Of a stretch of 64,000 bases of DNA, positions 34,126 through 42,974 are shown piece by piece. Both the position numbers and the translations under genes were made by a program. Origin of the DNA: Bacteroidales bacterium (GTDB lineage Bacteria; Bacteroidota; Bacteroidia; Bacteroidales; Muribaculaceae); NCBI GenBank assembly GCA_014800845.1, contig JAAVFJ010000017.1, positions 29,511-93,510 on the forward strand, in the 5' to 3' direction. Positions within the stretch are counted from its first letter, which is position 1. The number at the start of each line of letters is the position of its first letter. A model generated the notes under the pieces. That model worked only from the letters and a program-made list of their open reading frames with translations, had not been told where the DNA came from and searched no databases.

Positions 34126-34162
34126 ACCGGGGGCGTCTGACGGATGCTTTCGGTTTTGTTTT
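34126..34162 (+). terminator. Terminator of the LRR gene
   Basis: ACCGGGGGCGTC pairs through G-U-containing pairs with GATGCTTTCGGT across a short loop, followed by TTTTGTTTTT. It lies 26 nt after the stop. Confidence 0.7.
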
Positions 34163-34184
34163 TGGTGAGGTTGGGGCGGGAATG

Positions 34185-34217
34185 TTGCGGGGGTTTGGGA
34201 AATTTTTTGTAATTTTG
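34185..34217 (+). promoter_or_regulatory. Promoter of pheT
   Basis: TAATTTTG at 34210-34217 matches the -7 consensus. The nearest TTG upstream is at 34185-34187 with a 22-nt spacer. The leader would be about 65 nt. Confidence 0.6.
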
Positions 34218-34287
34218 CTTTCTAATGTGCGGAGTTGCGTGCGTATCTGCCGCGGCTTGCGCTTAATTAATTCATTTACAGTCTGAT

Positions 34288-36759
34288 ATGAATATATCCT
34301 ATAAGTGGCTTAAGCGCTACATAAATTTTTCTCTCGCCCCCGGGGAGCTGGCGGCGGCCCTCACTTCGCTCGGTCTTGAGTGTGACACGGTGGAGGAGGT
34401 TGAGACTATCCGCGGCGGCTTGCGCGGCATCGTTATCGGCAAGGTGTTGACCTGTGTGAAGCATCCGAATTCGGATCACCTGCACATCACTACCTGCGAC
34501 CTGGGCACCGGCGAACCGGTGCAGATAGTCTGCGGTGCGCCGAATGTAGCTGCCGGTCAGACTGTGGTGGTGGCCACTGTGGGCACTACGCTCTATGATG
34601 GCGACAAGGAGTTTCAGATTAAGAAATCCAAGATACGCGGCGTTGAGAGCTTCGGCATGATCTGCGCTGAGGATGAAATAGGCATAGGTGCCGCTCACGA
34701 CGGCATCATGGTGCTCCCCGACGATGCGGCAGCTCCGGGCACCCCGGCTGCCGATTACTTCAATGTGGAGAGTGACTTCTGCCTGGAGGTGGAGCTCACG
34801 CCCAACCGTGTGGATGGCGCTTCACACTATGGTGTGGCGCGCGACCTGAAGGCATGGCTTCGCCGTCACGGCGAGGAGGGCGCGGAGGTGCAGACCGCTT
34901 CGGTGGCTGATTTTGCTCCGGACACTATGGAAGGCGCCGCCACCGTGGAGGTGGAGGATGCCGAGGGTTGTCCGCGTTACTCCGGCGTGACTGTGCGCGG
35001 AGTGAAGGTAGGGGAGAGCCCCGAGTGGCTTAAGAATCTGCTGCTCGCCACCGGTCAGCGACCCATCAACAACATAGTGGACATAACCAACTTTGTGCTT
35101 CTCGGGCTCGGTCAGCCGCTGCATTGCTTTGACCTGGGGCGCGTGAAGGATGAAAAGATTGTGGTGCGCACCTGCCCTGCCGGCACTAAGTTTACTACCC
35201 TGGACGGCAAGGAGCATGAGCTGCATGAGTCTGACCTGATGATTTGCGACAGCGAGAAGCCGATGGTTATAGCCGGTGTGTTTGGCGGTCTTGACAGCGG
35301 CGTGACGGAGCAGACCACCGATGTGTTCATTGAGAGCGCATGGTTCAATCCCTCGCGTGTGCGCAAGACGGCGCGCCGCCACGGCCTGAGTACCGATGCC
35401 TCTTTCCGCTATGAGCGCGGCACTGACCCGGACATAACTGTCTATGCCGCCAAGCTGGCCGCTCTGCTCATCAAGGAGATGGCAGGTGGCGAAATCTGCG
35501 GCGAACCGGTCGATGTCTATCCCGAGCCTGTGCTCCCCTTCGCCGTGGAGCTCTCTAAGGCTTATTGCGACCGCCTGATAGGCAAGGAGATACCTGCCGA
35601 GGTGATTGAAAGCATACTGCGTTCGCTCGACATAACCATCACGAAGCAGGAGGGTGACACATGGCATCTGCTTGTGCCCCGCTATCGTGTGGATGTGCAG
35701 CGCCCCTGCGACGTGGTGGAGGAGATTCTCCGCGTCTATGGCTATAATAATGTGGAGATTACCGAGGAGATGCACGCTTCGCTCTCGGTGCGCACCATTG
35801 TGGATGAGAGCTATCGCTTGCAGGAGCTCATCAGCGAGCAGCTGACCGGTCAGGGTTTCCGCGAGATTCTCAACAACTCGCTCACGGCGGTGTCCTATTA
35901 CGCTGACAATGAGGTGTATCCGCTGGCTCAGTGCATCAACTTGATGAACCCGCTCAGCCAGGACCTGGGTGTGATGCGTCAGACGCTGCTTTATGGCGGC
36001 CTGGAGTCAATAGCCCACAACGTCAATCGCCGCGCTGCCGACCTCCGCTTCTATGAGTTCGGCAAGGTTTACTTCAAGAATCCTGAGGCGTCCATAACCG
36101 CTGAGAAGCCTCTGGCACCCTTCAGCGAGAGCATGCGTCTGGGCATCTGGATGACCGGTAACTTCGAGACGGCTTCCTGGAATTCGCAGGCGCGCGTGGC
36201 TACGGTGTTTGACCTCAAGGCCGTGGTGCTCGGCATCTTCGACCGCATGGGCGTGCCCGCCGGAATGCTTGTGAGTCAGCAGGTTTCCTCTCCGCTCTAT
36301 GCCGCTGCGCTGCAGATTGATACCCGCGACGGTCATCACCTGGCCACTCTGGGCATAATCCGACGTGAGGAGCTGAAGAAGCTCGAGGTGGAGCAGGAGG
36401 TGTGCTACGCCGAAATCGTGTGGGACGAGGTGATGCGTTTGGCTGTGAAGAGCAATGTGACCTACACCGACCTGCCCCGCACCCAGCCCGTGGTGCGCGA
36501 CCTGGCGCTGCTGCTCGACAAAGCAGTGAGCTTCGCCGAGGTAGAGAAGTGTGTGCGCGGCTCGGAGCGCAAGCTGCTTAAGGATGTGCGCCTCTTCGAT
36601 GTCTACGAAGGTGAGCATCTGCCCGAGGGCAAGAAGAGCTATGCCATAACGCTGACCCTCCAGGATGCCGACAAGACGCTGCAGGACAAGCAGATCGATG
36701 CCGTGATGAAGAAGGTGATCATGAACCTCGAGAAGCAGCTCGGCGCGCAGCTCCGTTAA
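34288..36759 (+). CDS. pheT: Phenylalanine--tRNA ligase beta subunit
   Basis: The product has 823 residues, full length. An N-terminal tRNA-binding OB domain lies at about 40-150 ('VKHPNSDHLHITTCDLG', 'QIVCGAPNVAAGQTV'). The B3/B4 editing region at about 210-390 contains 'RPINNIVDITNFVLLGLGQPLHCFD' and 'FIESAWFNPSRVRKTARRHGLSTDASFRYERG'. The B5 domain follows, then a catalytic-like module, and the C-terminal FDX-ACB anticodon-binding domain ('YTDLPRTQPVVRDLALLLDK', about 728-820). It pairs with PheS, which is not in this window. Its own promoter lies upstream. Confidence 0.97.
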   Translation: MNISYKWLKRYINFSLAPGELAAALTSLGLECDTVEEVETIRGGLRGIVIGKVLTCVKHPNSDHLHITTCDLGTGEPVQIVCGAPNVAAGQTVVVATVGTTLYDGDKEFQIKKSKIRGVESFGMICAEDEIGIGAAHDGIMVLPDDAAAPGTPAADYFNVESDFCLEVELTPNRVDGASHYGVARDLKAWLRRHGEEGAEVQTASVADFAPDTMEGAATVEVEDAEGCPRYSGVTVRGVKVGESPEWLKNLLLATGQRPINNIVDITNFVLLGLGQPLHCFDLGRVKDEKIVVRTCPAGTKFTTLDGKEHELHESDLMICDSEKPMVIAGVFGGLDSGVTEQTTDVFIESAWFNPSRVRKTARRHGLSTDASFRYERGTDPDITVYAAKLAALLIKEMAGGEICGEPVDVYPEPVLPFAVELSKAYCDRLIGKEIPAEVIESILRSLDITITKQEGDTWHLLVPRYRVDVQRPCDVVEEILRVYGYNNVEITEEMHASLSVRTIVDESYRLQELISEQLTGQGFREILNNSLTAVSYYADNEVYPLAQCINLMNPLSQDLGVMRQTLLYGGLESIAHNVNRRAADLRFYEFGKVYFKNPEASITAEKPLAPFSESMRLGIWMTGNFETASWNSQARVATVFDLKAVVLGIFDRMGVPAGMLVSQQVSSPLYAAALQIDTRDGHHLATLGIIRREELKKLEVEQEVCYAEIVWDEVMRLAVKSNVTYTDLPRTQPVVRDLALLLDKAVSFAEVEKCVRGSERKLLKDVRLFDVYEGEHLPEGKKSYAITLTLQDADKTLQDKQIDAVMKKVIMNLEKQLGAQLR

Positions 36760-36819
36760 GAAACAAATGAGATAAATAAGAACAAACAATATAACTACAC
36801 AGAAAGTTAAAGAATACTC

Positions 36820-37539
36820 ATGGGAAGAGCATTTGAATTCCGCAAAGCCCGCAAGCTCAAGCGCTGGGGCAACATGTCTCGTACATTCACCCGTCTGGGT
36901 AAGGAAATCACTATCGCGGCCAAGGCCGGCGGCGGTGACCCCGACATGAACCCGCGTCTGCGTGTGCTTATCCACAACGCCAAGGCCGCCAATATGCCTA
37001 AGGACACTATCGAGCGCGCCATCAAGAAGGCTACTGATAAGGATGCCTCAGACTACAAGGAAATCGTATACGAAGGATATGGCCCCCACGGCATCGCTAT
37101 CGTGGTGGAGACCGCTACCGACAACAACCAGCGCACTGTGGCCAACGTGCGTTCTTACTTCAACAAGCACGGCGGCTCACTCGGCACCAGCGGCTCACTC
37201 TCTTTCATGTTTGACCACAAGAGCGTGTTCCACGTGAAGCCCAAAGAGGGTCTCGACCTGGAGGACCTGGAGCTGGAGCTCATAGACTTCGGTGCAGATG
37301 AGTTTGAGATGGACGAGGAGGAATGGGTAATCTACGCTCCCTTCGACCAGTTCAGCGCTCTGCAGAAATATTTCGAAGAGGGCGGCTTTGAGATTTCAAG
37401 CGCCGAGTTCGAGCGTATCCCCACTGACTACAAGGAGGTTACTCCCGAACAGCGCGAAGCCATCGAGAAGCTTCTCGACCGCTTTGAGGATGACGAAGAC
37501 GTGCAGAATGTCTTCCACAACATGAAGGAGGAGGATTAA
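36820..37539 (+). CDS. YebC/PmpR-family protein
   Basis: The product has 239 residues. The N-terminal 'GRAFEFRKARKLKRWGNMSRTFTRLGKEITIAAKAGG' and 'NPRLRVLIHNAKAANMPKDTIERAIKKA' are diagnostic of the YebC family, with the acidic C-terminal domain ('ALQKYFEEGGFEISSAEFERIP'). Family members are annotated as DNA-binding regulators, and recent work ties some YebC proteins to relief of ribosome stalling at proline-rich sequences. It starts 60 nt after pheT and probably shares its transcript. Confidence 0.95.
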   Translation: MGRAFEFRKARKLKRWGNMSRTFTRLGKEITIAAKAGGGDPDMNPRLRVLIHNAKAANMPKDTIERAIKKATDKDASDYKEIVYEGYGPHGIAIVVETATDNNQRTVANVRSYFNKHGGSLGTSGSLSFMFDHKSVFHVKPKEGLDLEDLELELIDFGADEFEMDEEEWVIYAPFDQFSALQKYFEEGGFEISSAEFERIPTDYKEVTPEQREAIEKLLDRFEDDEDVQNVFHNMKEED

Positions 37540-37554
37540 TCCCCTCGCCACACC

Positions 37555-37618
37555 TACCCGGACGGAGGTATGTCAAGATAGAAGGTCGCACGCTGTCGGG
37601 ACATGCTCAGTCCGGGTA
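37555..37618 (+). other. Structured intergenic element before the TPR gene
   Basis: A perfect 9-bp stem joins TACCCGGAC (37555-37563) to GTCCGGGTA (37610-37618). Inside it, GTATGTC (37568-37574) pairs with GACATGC (37600-37606). A T-run (TTTTTT, 37623-37628) follows shortly. It could be a terminator or attenuator between yebC and the TPR gene, or a leader structure for the latter. Nothing resembling a known riboswitch was recognised. Confidence 0.5.
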
Positions 37619-37634
37619 ACAAATTTTTTGCCCT

Positions 37635-40616
37635 ATGCATTCCCCACTTTCCCTGGCACTGGCACTGGCTCTGAGTCTTCCGGCAGGAGCCAACGATGTC
37701 TATACCCCCGATGCCGCCGGCTACGATGCCCGCGCGCGGCTCATGCTGCAGTGTGCCGACTATGCCGGCGCCGCTGACCAGCTCATGCGCGCTCGTGAGC
37801 TCTCGCTGCAGCCCGAGGCTGACCTCGCTCTGCTGCAGGCGCTGCTGATGAATGGCGAAACCGACGCTATGCGCAATCTGTGTGCCGATTTCCTGTCACA
37901 CTTCGAGGGAACCCCGCAGGCCGTGGGCGCCGAGGCGCTCCTGGCTGACAGCTATTTCTTCGAAGGGGACTGGCGCGAGGCGCTCTCTCGCTACCGTAAC
38001 AACTTGCCGCTCGGCACTCTCCCTTCCCCCGCCATGGAGGGGGCGCAGTTTCGCATGGCGCTGAGCATGCTGCAGCTTGATATGCTCGACGAGGCTCGCG
38101 AAGAGTTTGCCAAGCTCAGCCTGAGGGAGGGTTACAACGGCATAAGCCGTTTCTATCTGGCATACATAGCCTATCGCAAGGAGGACTACGGGCGCGCGCT
38201 GCTCGATTTCCGCGCCCTGCCGAAAGATATAGCCGAGCAGACCGGCACCGATTTCTACATAGCGCAGATACTCTTCAAGGGTGGGCGCTACGCTGAGGTG
38301 TTGGGAATGGAGCGGGAGCTGATGGCTGCCGCCAACAGGATTTCTACCCCCGAGCGTCACAGCCTGAGCGAGGCTTACCGACTGCTCGGCGAGAGTGCGT
38401 ATGCCACCGGCGACACACGTCGCGGCGTGGACCTGCTCCGTCGGCATGTCTCCTCGCATCCGGAGGGAGGCGAGCTTTCGGCACGCTATATTCTCGGCAT
38501 AACTGACTATGCCGAAGGTAATTACACGGCTGCCATGGACATGCTTCAGCCCGTGAGCCGCAGCAACGACGCCATGGGGCAGAGCGCATCGCTCTATCTG
38601 GGTCAGAGTGCTGCCAAGCTCGGCGACTGGTCGGCTGCCGCGATGGGCTTTGACCGCGCCGCCCGCATGGATTTCGACTCAAAGGTGTCGGAGACAGCGC
38701 TTTACAACTATGCGGCCGCTGTGACCAATGGTGGCAATGTCCCCTTCGGCTCCGCAACTTCGCTGCTCGAGGAGTTCATAAGCAAATACCCCAAGAGCAC
38801 TCACGCCGCCGCCGTGGAGGAGTATTTGGCCGTCGGTTACTATCGCGAGCACCGCTACAAGGAGGCGCTGGAAAAAATTAACCGCATCAATCGCCCCTCT
38901 GACAGCGTGCTTCAGCTTAAGCAGCGCGCGCTGTTTGATCAGGGCGCCGATCTGCTTGCTGCCGGCCGCGCCACGGAAGCGCGACCCTATCTGCAGCAGG
39001 CTGCCGGCATGTCGAGCGTTAAGGAGCTGGTGCCCGCCGCGCGCCTCTGGTATGCCGACTGCCTCTACAAACTGAAAGATTACCGCGGCGCCGTGACCGC
39101 GTATGATTCATATCTCACGGCTGCTCAGCGCACGGACGCCAACCGCTCCGTAGGGGAATATAACCGCGCCTACGCGCTGTTCCAGAGCGGCAACTACACT
39201 TCCGCCCGCACCGGCTTCGAGCGTGCGCTGGCAGGCAATCTCACTGGTGAGCTTAAGGCCGACGCCACGCTGCGTGTGGCCGACTGCTTGAATTTCTCCG
39301 GCAAGGTGAACGAGGCGCTCGCCACCTATAATCGCGCGGCTTCAATGCCCAGCAATACGGCCACGGACTACGCCCTGTTTCAGTCAGCCAACATGCTCGG
39401 TGTGCTGGGGCGCACCTCCGATAAGATAGCCATGCTCAACCGCCTGCTGAACGAGCGCAAGGAGAGCTCCTGGTGTTCGGCGGCGCTGGCAGAGCTGGCC
39501 GAGGCGCAGCAGGCTTCGGGCGACATAGCCGCTGCCCGCGCCACGATAGCCCGCATGGAGCGCGATTATCCCGACAGCGAGCAGCTCCGCGTGGCATCGC
39601 TCAGCCTGGCTGACGCTCTGGCCGACAAGGGGAAAACGTCCGAGGCTATCGATGCCTACGAGCAGCTCATTCGCCGCTGGCCCACAAGCCCGCAGGCTAA
39701 AGTGGCGTCGGAAAACCTGCAGGGCATCTGCACCGAGCAGGGGGAGCTGGAGCGCTATCTGAGCTTTATAAACAGTGTGCCGGGAGCACCGCGTCCCGAT
39801 GCCGAGAAGGTGGCTCAACTCTCTTATCAGGCAGCTATGAACGCCGTGGAGCGCAATCCGCGTGACCTTGCGCCGCTTGAAAAGTTTGTGGCGGAATACC
39901 CCGCTTCCACTCATACCCCCGATGCTTTGGCCGAGCTGGCCGACGACTACATGGCGCTGAACGATTACGACAAGGCGCTCAGTGCCGCCAACCGCATACT
40001 CACCTCTTACCCCCACAGCCAGGGTGTGCCCTCGGCGCTTATCATCAAGGGGCGGATAGAGACGGAGCGAGGCAACAAGGCGCAGGCCCGCGAGGCTTAC
40101 GCGCTCCTGCTCACCAACTACGGCACGGCTTACGCCCGTCAGGCTTACGAAGGGTTGATGCGCAATGCCACTTCCCCCGCCGAGGCTATAGACTATGCCG
40201 GCCGCTTCCTTTCGCTCCCCGATGTGTCGGCCACTGACCGCGACGCCGCCGTGCTGCTGCGTGCCCGCGCCTATATGGAGGCCGGCAATCAGAGCGCCGC
40301 GCTGCAGGATTACCAGAGTCTGGCCGGCGCCCCTCGCACAGCCGTGGGGGGGGAGGCCACTGTGAGCATGGCTGAAATCTACCTGAAGCAGAATAGAGCC
40401 GCCGAGGCCGAAAAGCTCATGAGCAAATTCACCGAGGGTGGCTGCGAGGACATGTATTGGCTGGCCCGCGGCTACATAGCTCTGGCTGACGCTTACGCCG
40501 CTCAGGGGCGCAAAACCCTGGCACGCGAATATCTCCAGGCTCTGCGCGAGAACTATCCGCAGGCCGGTTCCGAAATTAAAAATGCAATTAATCAGCGCCT
40601 GAATCAATGGAAATAA
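37635..40616 (+). CDS. Periplasmic tetratricopeptide repeat protein
   Basis: The product has 993 residues, with a signal peptide (MHSPLSLALALALSLPAGA) followed by TPR-like helical pairs nearly throughout. Examples are 'AVGAEALLADSYFFEGDWREALSRYRNNLP', 'ALYNYAAAV', 'ELADDYMALNDYDKALSAANRILTSYPHSQG' and 'AQAREAYALLLTNYG'. There is no enzymatic domain. It overlaps the following outer-membrane barrel gene by 10 nt, so the two are coupled. A scaffold that presents or assembles the barrel protein, or an envelope stress component, would fit (inference). Confidence 0.88.
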   Translation: MHSPLSLALALALSLPAGANDVYTPDAAGYDARARLMLQCADYAGAADQLMRARELSLQPEADLALLQALLMNGETDAMRNLCADFLSHFEGTPQAVGAEALLADSYFFEGDWREALSRYRNNLPLGTLPSPAMEGAQFRMALSMLQLDMLDEAREEFAKLSLREGYNGISRFYLAYIAYRKEDYGRALLDFRALPKDIAEQTGTDFYIAQILFKGGRYAEVLGMERELMAAANRISTPERHSLSEAYRLLGESAYATGDTRRGVDLLRRHVSSHPEGGELSARYILGITDYAEGNYTAAMDMLQPVSRSNDAMGQSASLYLGQSAAKLGDWSAAAMGFDRAARMDFDSKVSETALYNYAAAVTNGGNVPFGSATSLLEEFISKYPKSTHAAAVEEYLAVGYYREHRYKEALEKINRINRPSDSVLQLKQRALFDQGADLLAAGRATEARPYLQQAAGMSSVKELVPAARLWYADCLYKLKDYRGAVTAYDSYLTAAQRTDANRSVGEYNRAYALFQSGNYTSARTGFERALAGNLTGELKADATLRVADCLNFSGKVNEALATYNRAASMPSNTATDYALFQSANMLGVLGRTSDKIAMLNRLLNERKESSWCSAALAELAEAQQASGDIAAARATIARMERDYPDSEQLRVASLSLADALADKGKTSEAIDAYEQLIRRWPTSPQAKVASENLQGICTEQGELERYLSFINSVPGAPRPDAEKVAQLSYQAAMNAVERNPRDLAPLEKFVAEYPASTHTPDALAELADDYMALNDYDKALSAANRILTSYPHSQGVPSALIIKGRIETERGNKAQAREAYALLLTNYGTAYARQAYEGLMRNATSPAEAIDYAGRFLSLPDVSATDRDAAVLLRARAYMEAGNQSAALQDYQSLAGAPRTAVGGEATVSMAEIYLKQNRAAEAEKLMSKFTEGGCEDMYWLARGYIALADAYAAQGRKTLAREYLQALRENYPQAGSEIKNAINQRLNQWK

Positions 40617-42346
40617 AGACACTCTTTGCCTCAGCTCTGCTGGCCGCAGCTATTCTGCCGGCTTCAGCCCAGGAGCTCAACGAATCAATGACCGTGCAGG
40701 GCGCCTATGACCCCGTAATACGCCACCATGAGCGCCTCAGCGGCCTCCCGTCGCGTCCGGAGCTGGCTGCCCCGGGAGCGTCGCTCACCACCGACTCGCG
40801 CGGCGTGCCCGTGAGCGTGGACCCCATGCTGAGCGCCTTCAGCGCCACCGCCTACGCTGCCGAGCTCTCCAAGCCGCAGCGTGGCTACCTTGACATCTCT
40901 GCCGGCAGCTATCTCAATACCTCCGTCTCTGCCGGCTATCGCCCCATTGTGAGCGCCACTCAGGATTTGCGTATCTGGCTTCAGCACACCTCCTCAAGCC
41001 TTTATCGTCCCAACGAGCTGTCGCCCTATCGCCGCCGCTACGACGAGACCCTCGGCACCTCTTACTTCCGCCAATTCGGCGCCGGTGCCCTCTCGGCTGC
41101 CGCTACCTACCATCTGGGCTACTTCAATTACTACCGCGTGCTCACCCCCTGGGGGCATGACCAGGCGGCTATGAACGAGGATGTGCCCGGCTATCAGACC
41201 CTCAATGACTTCAATCTCACGGCAGCCTGGCAGAGCCCCCGCACCGACGAGGGTTTCTTCTACGGCGCCCGCGCCACCTACCGCTACTTCGGTTTCAACC
41301 GTGTGTATGAATGGAGCGACTTCACCGACCACACCTACGCGTCGCTGAAGCCGACCCGCGAGAATGACATGCGCCTCGACCTCAGCGGCGGCTATGCCTT
41401 CGGCGCCGCCGGGCGCCTGATGCTCGATGTGCAGGGGCGCTGGCTCAATTACGCCAATTCCCCCCTCTCCACCGCCGGATTCTACGGCTTCACCCCCGCT
41501 TATAATTTTGCGCAGGGCCCCGTGCGTCTGCATGCCGGAGTGCGTCTGGACCTCACTTCCGGTGTGGAGGGCTACGAGAAATTCTCTACCTTCCATGTGG
41601 CTCCCGATGTGGCTGTCAGCTACTCTGCCTCTCGCTTCACCGCGTCGTTCGAGGCTCGCGGGGGCGTGAAGCCCAACACGCTGTCGGGACTGCATGAGTT
41701 GGCTTACTATTCCTGCCCCACGCTGCTGGCCACCACCCCGGCGTTTGCCCCGCTTGACCTCACGCTGCGTCTGGGCTTCGGCAATTTCAGCGGCCTCAGC
41801 GCCGAGCTGTTTGCCACATACGCCTCCGTGCACAACACCCCGCTGGCAGGGACCTATCCGCTCTATCTCTTCCATCAGCTTGCCACCCCCGAATCATTCA
41901 TACTGCATCCGGCCTACCTGAACATTCACGGCTTCAGCTTGGGTGGAAGTCTGAAGTATGCTTTCGGCAACTTCGTGGAGGCCGAAGGGAGCCTGACCTA
42001 TTCACCGCAGAATGGAAGCCGCGGCAGCTTCAACGGTGTGGACCGTCCGCGCTGGGTGCTCGACACCGAAGCCCGCGTGCGCCCCATCTCCGACCTCACC
42101 ATAGCGTTGGGCTATGAATACCGCGGCGTGCGTCACCTCTATTATCGCGCCGCGCCGGGTGAGTCGCTCGCCGCGCTGCGTCTGCCCGACCTGTATAACC
42201 TGCATGCCCGCGCCGACTACACTTTCCTCCGCCGCTTCACAGTAGGTGTGGGTGTCGACAATATCCTTTCCTCTCACGCATGGCTCACCCCCGATATGCC
42301 TGTAGAGGGCATCGTGGTCAGCGGCCGTTTCAGCGTGGTGTTCTAA
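40607..42346 (+). CDS. TonB-dependent-receptor-like outer membrane beta-barrel protein without plug
   Basis: The product has 579 residues. A signal peptide (MEIKTLFASALLAAAILPASA) is followed by about 55 residues of mature N-terminus ('LNESMTVQGAYDPVIRHHERLSGLP') and then amphipathic beta strands, ending with a canonical C-terminal strand ('GIVVSGRFSVVF', terminal Phe). There is no TonB box or plug, so it is not a transporter of the SusC kind. It is fused transcriptionally to the periplasmic TPR protein. Function unknown. Such TPR-barrel pairs recur in Bacteroidales as far as I recall. Confidence 0.83.
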   Translation: MEIKTLFASALLAAAILPASAQELNESMTVQGAYDPVIRHHERLSGLPSRPELAAPGASLTTDSRGVPVSVDPMLSAFSATAYAAELSKPQRGYLDISAGSYLNTSVSAGYRPIVSATQDLRIWLQHTSSSLYRPNELSPYRRRYDETLGTSYFRQFGAGALSAAATYHLGYFNYYRVLTPWGHDQAAMNEDVPGYQTLNDFNLTAAWQSPRTDEGFFYGARATYRYFGFNRVYEWSDFTDHTYASLKPTRENDMRLDLSGGYAFGAAGRLMLDVQGRWLNYANSPLSTAGFYGFTPAYNFAQGPVRLHAGVRLDLTSGVEGYEKFSTFHVAPDVAVSYSASRFTASFEARGGVKPNTLSGLHELAYYSCPTLLATTPAFAPLDLTLRLGFGNFSGLSAELFATYASVHNTPLAGTYPLYLFHQLATPESFILHPAYLNIHGFSLGGSLKYAFGNFVEAEGSLTYSPQNGSRGSFNGVDRPRWVLDTEARVRPISDLTIALGYEYRGVRHLYYRAAPGESLAALRLPDLYNLHARADYTFLRRFTVGVGVDNILSSHAWLTPDMPVEGIVVSGRFSVVF

Positions 42347-42380
42347 ACTTTTTCAGCCTGAATGTGGTTAAAACACTGAT

Positions 42381-42932
42381 ATGAAAAACAAGAAAAACAA
42401 GAAGCAATCAGCAAATATACTCGCTTATCGCGACGAGGCCGACCGCAGCTATGGTCTGGCCGGCATGTCCATAGGACTCGCAAGCCTGGACGCTCTTGAC
42501 CGTGTGGCCTATATCTCGATAGATTCCGAGGGGCCCATGGTGGAATTTACCGGTGAATACTACTACGGAGGCTCCCCGTCAGTCTCCCCGAAAGCCGCCT
42601 GGCGCCGCATGATTGACAACTACCGGCTGACCTCCACGCTGGCTGTGGGCAACATTCTGGCGCGTACGCTGGTGCAGGAGGGTAACAATGACCCTACCGA
42701 CATGCTCAATGAGCTGTTTGAGACCATCCGCCTCGAGGGGCGCGAGGTCTGCCAGCTTGAGGAGGATGAGCTTGATAATTTCATCAACAATATAGTAGGG
42801 CGCAGCCACAGAGTGTTCGGCAATCAGCGCCTGTATCCCGCCGTGCAGGCGCTCGCCGACCTGCTCCGCAAAGAGCGCAGCCTGACCGGTCGCGCACTGG
42901 CCGAAGAGATGCACATGCTCCGCATCATCTGA
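42381..42932 (+). CDS. Conserved hypothetical protein, Bacteroidales type
   Basis: The product has 183 residues and is soluble. A basic N-terminus (MKNKKNKKQ) precedes a mixed alpha/beta body; 'DALDRVAYISIDSEGPMVEFTGEYYYGGSPSVSPKAAW' (about 34-71) is the most distinctive stretch. The C-terminal half is helical and acidic. I recognise no catalytic motif. It lies 34 nt after the barrel gene on the same strand and may be its operon partner. Confidence 0.75.
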   Translation: MKNKKNKKQSANILAYRDEADRSYGLAGMSIGLASLDALDRVAYISIDSEGPMVEFTGEYYYGGSPSVSPKAAWRRMIDNYRLTSTLAVGNILARTLVQEGNNDPTDMLNELFETIRLEGREVCQLEEDELDNFINNIVGRSHRVFGNQRLYPAVQALADLLRKERSLTGRALAEEMHMLRII

Positions 42933-42974
42933 TGCCCTGCGATTAAATTACCGGAAGCCCCTGCTCACCGCGCC

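Noticed and set aside
37555..37618. tRNA-like fold
   Set aside because: The closing stem is tRNA-sized, but there is no T-loop consensus, no anticodon arm and no CCA context.
39384..40622. 412-residue frame antisense to the TPR gene
   Set aside because: No domain or signal is seen, and the plus-strand frame has TPR helices throughout.
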